Part shown: positions 61,101 to 64,000 of the stretch, one piece after another
How positions within the stretch are numbered: position 1 is the stretch's first letter
Layout: each line of letters opens with the position of its first letter
Origin: Marivita geojedonensis
GTDB taxonomy: Bacteria; Pseudomonadota; Alphaproteobacteria; Rhodobacterales; Rhodobacteraceae
NCBI RefSeq assembly: GCF_002115805.1
Contig: NZ_JFKC01000011.1
Location: 44,103-108,102, forward strand
DNA: 64,000 nucleotides
Direction: 5' to 3'
Notes under the pieces: generated by a model
What the model saw: the letters and a program-made list of their open reading frames with translations, nothing else
The model's database searches: none
What the model was told of the DNA's origin: nothing
Position numbers and translations under genes: made by a program

Positions 61101-64000
61101 CGGGACATGCTGGCACGCGGCCTCGTGCCAAGCCGCATCGCGCATTTCTGGGCGGTCACCAAGGATCAAAGCCACCGCCCCGGGTCGAGCTTTTTCCACC
61201 GGATTCAGGAGCACGGATTCTATTCGCTGTTGTTCATCGCGCAAGCCATAGCTGATGACACGCTTCCCAAACCGACGCAGATAACTGTATTCACAAACGG
61301 CGCAGCAGCGATGGGCGATGAGGTGCTTAAGTCCCCTGAGAAAGCCATTCTGTCTGGGCCCGTCCGCGTGATCCCGCGTGAGATACCGGGGCTGTCCGTT
61401 GCCTCAGTGGATCTTGTGTTGCCCGACGCCCCGAAGAAGAGCGTCTTTCTGAAGGGGGCAAGCCAAAAGGTCTATTCCTCTGCATGCGATGATCTGGCAG
61501 ACCTCGTTCTGGAAGACTTGATTGCCCGGCCGTCATCTACGATTGCCGCCCTTCGGGATGGACGCAGGTATGAGCAAAGCCTGCAGAAAACTGCCCTTGA
61601 CGCGCAGTCGGACACGCCCATTCACCCCGGTGGAACATATCTGATCACCGGAGGCTTCGGTGGGATCGGCCAGACAGTTGCGCGCTCTCTGGCTGCTCAG
61701 AAGTGCACACTTATCCTGACGGCACGCGATCCGATGCCGGAGCGAGCGCTCTGGGACCGGTTCCTCAGGCATCACGCTCCACAGGACAAGCAAGTCAGGC
61801 GAATTCGAGCCGTGCAGGAGCTTGAAGCGCTGGGCGCGACCGTCCGAACTTATGCGGCGGATGTGTGCAACCTTGCAGACATGACGACGGTTGTGGACGA
61901 CAGCCTTGCGCAGAACACACGGATCGACGGTGTTATCCATGCGGCCGGTGTCATGGATGACTCACCGCTGCTGGCGAAATCCACAGCATCGGTCGAGAGG
62001 GTCTTTTCAGCCAAAATTCATGGCACAAAGGTTCTTGATCAGTTGTTCGCGGACGGGTCGACCGATTTCATCGCGGTTTTCGCCTCTTCCTCCACACAGA
62101 CCGCACCTGCGGGTCAGATCGACTATGTCGCTGCCAATGATTACCTGAATGCTTTTGCGTTGTCGCGCATAGGCGGTCACACCAAGGTTGTTGCGATAAA
62201 CTGGGGCATCTGGTCCGAAGTGGGAATGGCAGCCGACGCGATGGCCCAACGCGTGGGGGATACCGAGGTAAAGCCTTTTGACGAAATCGATCTTCCGTTG
62301 TTGCACAAGGCAGGCTTTGACCCAGCTGGGCACAGGTTGTTCGAAGCGCGCTATTCCACTGAAGACTGGTTTATTGATGAACACCGTCTCAAGAACGGAG
62401 AGGCACTTTTCCCTGGTGCGGGGTACCTGACACTTGCGGCGCAGGCTTTGCGCGGCCAAGGGGAAACCGATTGCTTTGCCATTCAGGATATGACGTTCCT
62501 GCGTCCGCTGAACGTTGCTGATGACGCGCACCGCGACATCAGGTTACGGCTGATGCGTCGCGATGATGGCTATCACATGGATGTTCTGGGCAGCTGCGTG
62601 CTTGACGGGCGCGCAGGTTTTGTCCCGATCGTGTCCGCAGACCTGTCGCTCATACCTGAAGTGGAACCGAAACCGCTCGATATCGCGTCCATTCGTGCCA
62701 GCTGCGGTCCCGCCCTGATGGCAGGAGATGGCGGCAAACTCGATGCAGCGCAGGAAAGGCAGTTGTCATTCGGGCCACGCTGGAAGGTCTTGGACAGCTG
62801 CGCCTATGGGACCGGAGAGGGTATCGCCGACCTTTCGCTCGGTCAGGCTGCACTCGACGATGAAGGCTGGCATTACCACCCGGCGCTGCTCGATATCGCG
62901 ACGGGCTGGGCAATGGAGCTTATCGACGGGTACAGCGCCGACAGGCTGTGGGTGCCCGTCTCTTATGACAGCGTGAGGGTGTACCACCGCTTGCCTGAGC
63001 GGATCGTAAGCTGGGTACGCTCTGCGTCGGACAATCGAAATCAGGATCAAACTGCATCTTTCGATATCACGCTGGCTATGCCCGACGGCACGGTTTGTAC
63101 GGAAATCGAAGGTTTCTCGATCAAGCGGCTTGACGATACTTCCAGTCTCTCGGCTCCGATCAAGGTGAGCAAATCAGAGTTCGAGCCAGCGGATTTCAGT
63201 AAGTCCTCACAACCCCTTACGGTGGCGGAAGAACGGTTCCAGCACAACTTGTCGCAAGGCATACCACCCGAAGATGGCGCAGAGGCATTCGTGCGGGCTC
63301 TGACTCAATCGATGCCCCAGATATATGTCTCATCGCTCGACATGGATGCTTTGATCGAGCAGGCCGGCATGACGAATGACACGGGTGGGGAATCCCAGAA
63401 GTTTGACCGCCCGCAACTGGATGGCGAATATGTTGCGCCGGAAACCGAAATTGAACGGACACTTGTTGGAATCTGGGAAGACCTTCTGGGCGTGCAGAAC
63501 GTTGGCGTTGAAGACAGTTTCTTTGACCTTGGGGGGCATTCTCTGATCGCGGTACGCCTCTTTGCGAAAGTCCGCAAAACCTACGCGGTGGATTTCCCGA
63601 TCTCGATACTGTTCGAAGCGCCCACAATCCGTGCCTGCGCCGCCCTCATCCAGGAGCGCACTGGCCAATCCGCTTCTGAGACAGTGCAGGAGCAGAAGCC
63701 GAAACGTAGCAAACGGCGGTTCAAGCATCTTGTTGCCATGCATGATGGGGAAGGTGGCTCCCAGACGCCTTTCTTCCTTGTCGCCGGGATGTTCGGAAAC
63801 GTGCTCAACCTTCGGCATCTTGCCCAGCTTCTTGGCAATGACCGCCCCTTCTATGGTCTGCAGGCCCGCGGGCTGTATGGGGATGAAGAACCGCACAGTT
63901 CGATCAAGGATGCCGCGCGTGATTACATAGCCGAGATGAAGCAGGTGCAGCCAGCCGGCCCTTACCTCATCGGCGGTTTCTCCGGTGGCGGGATCACGGC
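58110..64000 (+). CDS. Type I polyketide synthase, KS-AT-KR-DH-ACP-TE (3' end beyond window)
   Basis: One open frame of 1963 codons that leaves the window. KS: Cys187 (QTACSTSLVA), His323 (ECHGTGT), His363 (NIGHLDTAAG). AT: FPGGGAQYAGM, Ser635 (GHSMGE), and an IAAHSRM motif at 732-738 where malonyl ATs usually read HAFHS. KR: GGFGGIG from residue 1181, HAAGVMDD, Ser1326 and Tyr1339. DH after the KR: His1425 (DEHRLKNGEALFPG) and Asp1595 (HPALLDIATG). ACP: Ser1811 (LGGHSLIAV). TE: begins near 1880, with GGFSGGG (Ser1958) just before the edge. There is no ER. Each catalytic residue is present. ATG at 58110. Product unknown. Confidence 0.93.
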   Translation, partial: MINQATEAYSAAEGDIAIVGMSAHLPGAASLAEYWRNLREGVSSIRRLTEDELVEAGVSPGLLRHRDYVPFAAPLDGFDQFDAEFFGLSPKDAAIMDPQHRQFLECAWEALENAGHTPDRHDGRIGVFGGCGMGSYFYFNLCSNPDLVEGTGMFLLRHTGNDKDFLTTRVSHIFDLDGPSVNVQTACSTSLVATHYACQSLLNGECDMALAGGVTIELPQGQGYLYKENEILSPDGQCHAFDHRAQGTVFGSGAGVVVLRRLSDALEDGDHIWAVIKGSAVNNDGAAKAGYLAPSVEGQSEAIAEAHAIAGVTADSIDYVECHGTGTYLGDPIEVAALTQAFHATSDRVGHCRIGSVKTNIGHLDTAAGVASLIKASMALHHRQMPPSLGFEKPNPTIDFETSPFRVNDRLTDWAASDHPRRAGVNSLGVGGTNAHVVLQEAPPAQLSEESDWPFQILTISGRTIAALDENAAKLAAHLRANRDQSLADVAWTLKEGRKAFEKRRVIVASDHLDAARLIEQNDTRRVHTHQALSKPDTVFLFPGGGAQYAGMARDLYETEPVFAEWMDRGLAHLQTLEQRDIRALWLPEAGKEPQANAALRQPSLQLPLIMIVEYALAQLWMSWGIEPAALCGHSMGENTAACVAGVMSFEDCIGLVHLRGTLFDTVEKGGMISVALPARDLEPLLGDELDLGAINSPGLSVASGQSGALLDLEEDLKRREIDFQRIPIDIAAHSRMLEPILDRFRNYLASIPLNPPKIPITSNRTGLFMTNEQATSPDYWVSHLRGTVHFARCLETLSEKANRIFLEVGPGKALSALARQSEGISANQVLSSLRHPEEEIEDDRHMLEVLGRFWALGGNFDWEQIWGDAKRSRVPLPTYAFQRSRYFIEPGKPQAQSVTDYLTRIDGIENWAWTPVWKPQYAASPVDARRELHKAEKQSWLFFMDDAGVASRAVRKLRDVGHAVIEVWPGDSFARLDESTYVLAPERGREGYDLLFRDMLARGLVPSRIAHFWAVTKDQSHRPGSSFFHRIQEHGFYSLLFIAQAIADDTLPKPTQITVFTNGAAAMGDEVLKSPEKAILSGPVRVIPREIPGLSVASVDLVLPDAPKKSVFLKGASQKVYSSACDDLADLVLEDLIARPSSTIAALRDGRRYEQSLQKTALDAQSDTPIHPGGTYLITGGFGGIGQTVARSLAAQKCTLILTARDPMPERALWDRFLRHHAPQDKQVRRIRAVQELEALGATVRTYAADVCNLADMTTVVDDSLAQNTRIDGVIHAAGVMDDSPLLAKSTASVERVFSAKIHGTKVLDQLFADGSTDFIAVFASSSTQTAPAGQIDYVAANDYLNAFALSRIGGHTKVVAINWGIWSEVGMAADAMAQRVGDTEVKPFDEIDLPLLHKAGFDPAGHRLFEARYSTEDWFIDEHRLKNGEALFPGAGYLTLAAQALRGQGETDCFAIQDMTFLRPLNVADDAHRDIRLRLMRRDDGYHMDVLGSCVLDGRAGFVPIVSADLSLIPEVEPKPLDIASIRASCGPALMAGDGGKLDAAQERQLSFGPRWKVLDSCAYGTGEGIADLSLGQAALDDEGWHYHPALLDIATGWAMELIDGYSADRLWVPVSYDSVRVYHRLPERIVSWVRSASDNRNQDQTASFDITLAMPDGTVCTEIEGFSIKRLDDTSSLSAPIKVSKSEFEPADFSKSSQPLTVAEERFQHNLSQGIPPEDGAEAFVRALTQSMPQIYVSSLDMDALIEQAGMTNDTGGESQKFDRPQLDGEYVAPETEIERTLVGIWEDLLGVQNVGVEDSFFDLGGHSLIAVRLFAKVRKTYAVDFPISILFEAPTIRACAALIQERTGQSASETVQEQKPKRSKRRFKHLVAMHDGEGGSQTPFFLVAGMFGNVLNLRHLAQLLGNDRPFYGLQARGLYGDEEPHSSIKDAARDYIAEMKQVQPAGPYLIGGFSGGGIT

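Overview
The window looks like about 64 kb of chromosome from a marine alphaproteobacterium, most probably a Rhodobacterales (Roseobacter-group) member. The evidence is the gene content: a membrane-bound cytochrome c urate oxidase (PuuD type), TAXI-type TRAP transporters with fused membrane subunits, a motB-flgEKLI-motA flagellar operon with CtrA-like boxes, and a glucosylglycerol (salt osmolyte) operon. Codon use is GC-rich and genes are packed tightly. No gap between genes exceeds about 200 bp. I saw no tRNA, rRNA, insertion sequence or CRISPR array.

Layout. 1-4.3 kb (minus): sugar or polyol ABC importer (ATPase cut by the window edge, permease, binding protein), an IolI-like TIM-barrel isomerase and a LacI-family repressor with two perfect dyads. 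4.5-13.2 kb: purine degradation (NCS2 permease, AllA, fused PuuE-UraD, HIU hydrolase, LysR regulator, PuuD), interrupted at 8.4-10.9 kb by a small tautomerase/OsmC/methyltransferase operon with a divergent HxlR regulator. 13.4-19.0 kb: complete oligopeptide-type ABC importer. 19.0-22.4 kb (minus): gpsA-phosphatase-ggpS, an overlapping glucosylglycerol operon, with galU and an aldo/keto reductase after it on the plus strand. 24.6-32.4 kb: a TAXI-TRAP importer, a LysR regulator, two tandem tartrate/D-malate dehydrogenase-like enzymes and a haloacetate-dehalogenase-like hydrolase. 32.5-36.8 kb: RND efflux pair. 36.9-43.2 kb: DctB/DctD two-component system and a second TAXI-TRAP importer. 43.2-45.4 kb: exported beta-propeller-like protein and a FAD amino-acid dehydrogenase. 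45.5-53.9 kb: flagellar operon motB-flgE-flgK-flgL-flgI-motA plus an uncharacterised exported protein. 54.0-64.0 kb: exported glycosidase-like protein, GT2 glycosyltransferase, MOP-family flippase and a large type I polyketide synthase that runs off the window.

How the parts work together. The purine genes cover urate to allantoate and, separately, ureidoglycolate cleavage. The allantoate-degrading step and xanthine dehydrogenase are not here. GpsA supplies glycerol-3-phosphate to GgpS, and the HAD phosphatase would release glucosylglycerol. Each TRAP system sits beside its own regulator and candidate catabolic genes. The most unusual items are the DctD-like regulator without the GAFTGA sigma-54 contact loop, the PKS with KS-AT-KR-DH-ACP-TE order next to sugar-polymer genes, and hairpins between the binding-protein gene and the membrane-subunit gene in all four solute importers.
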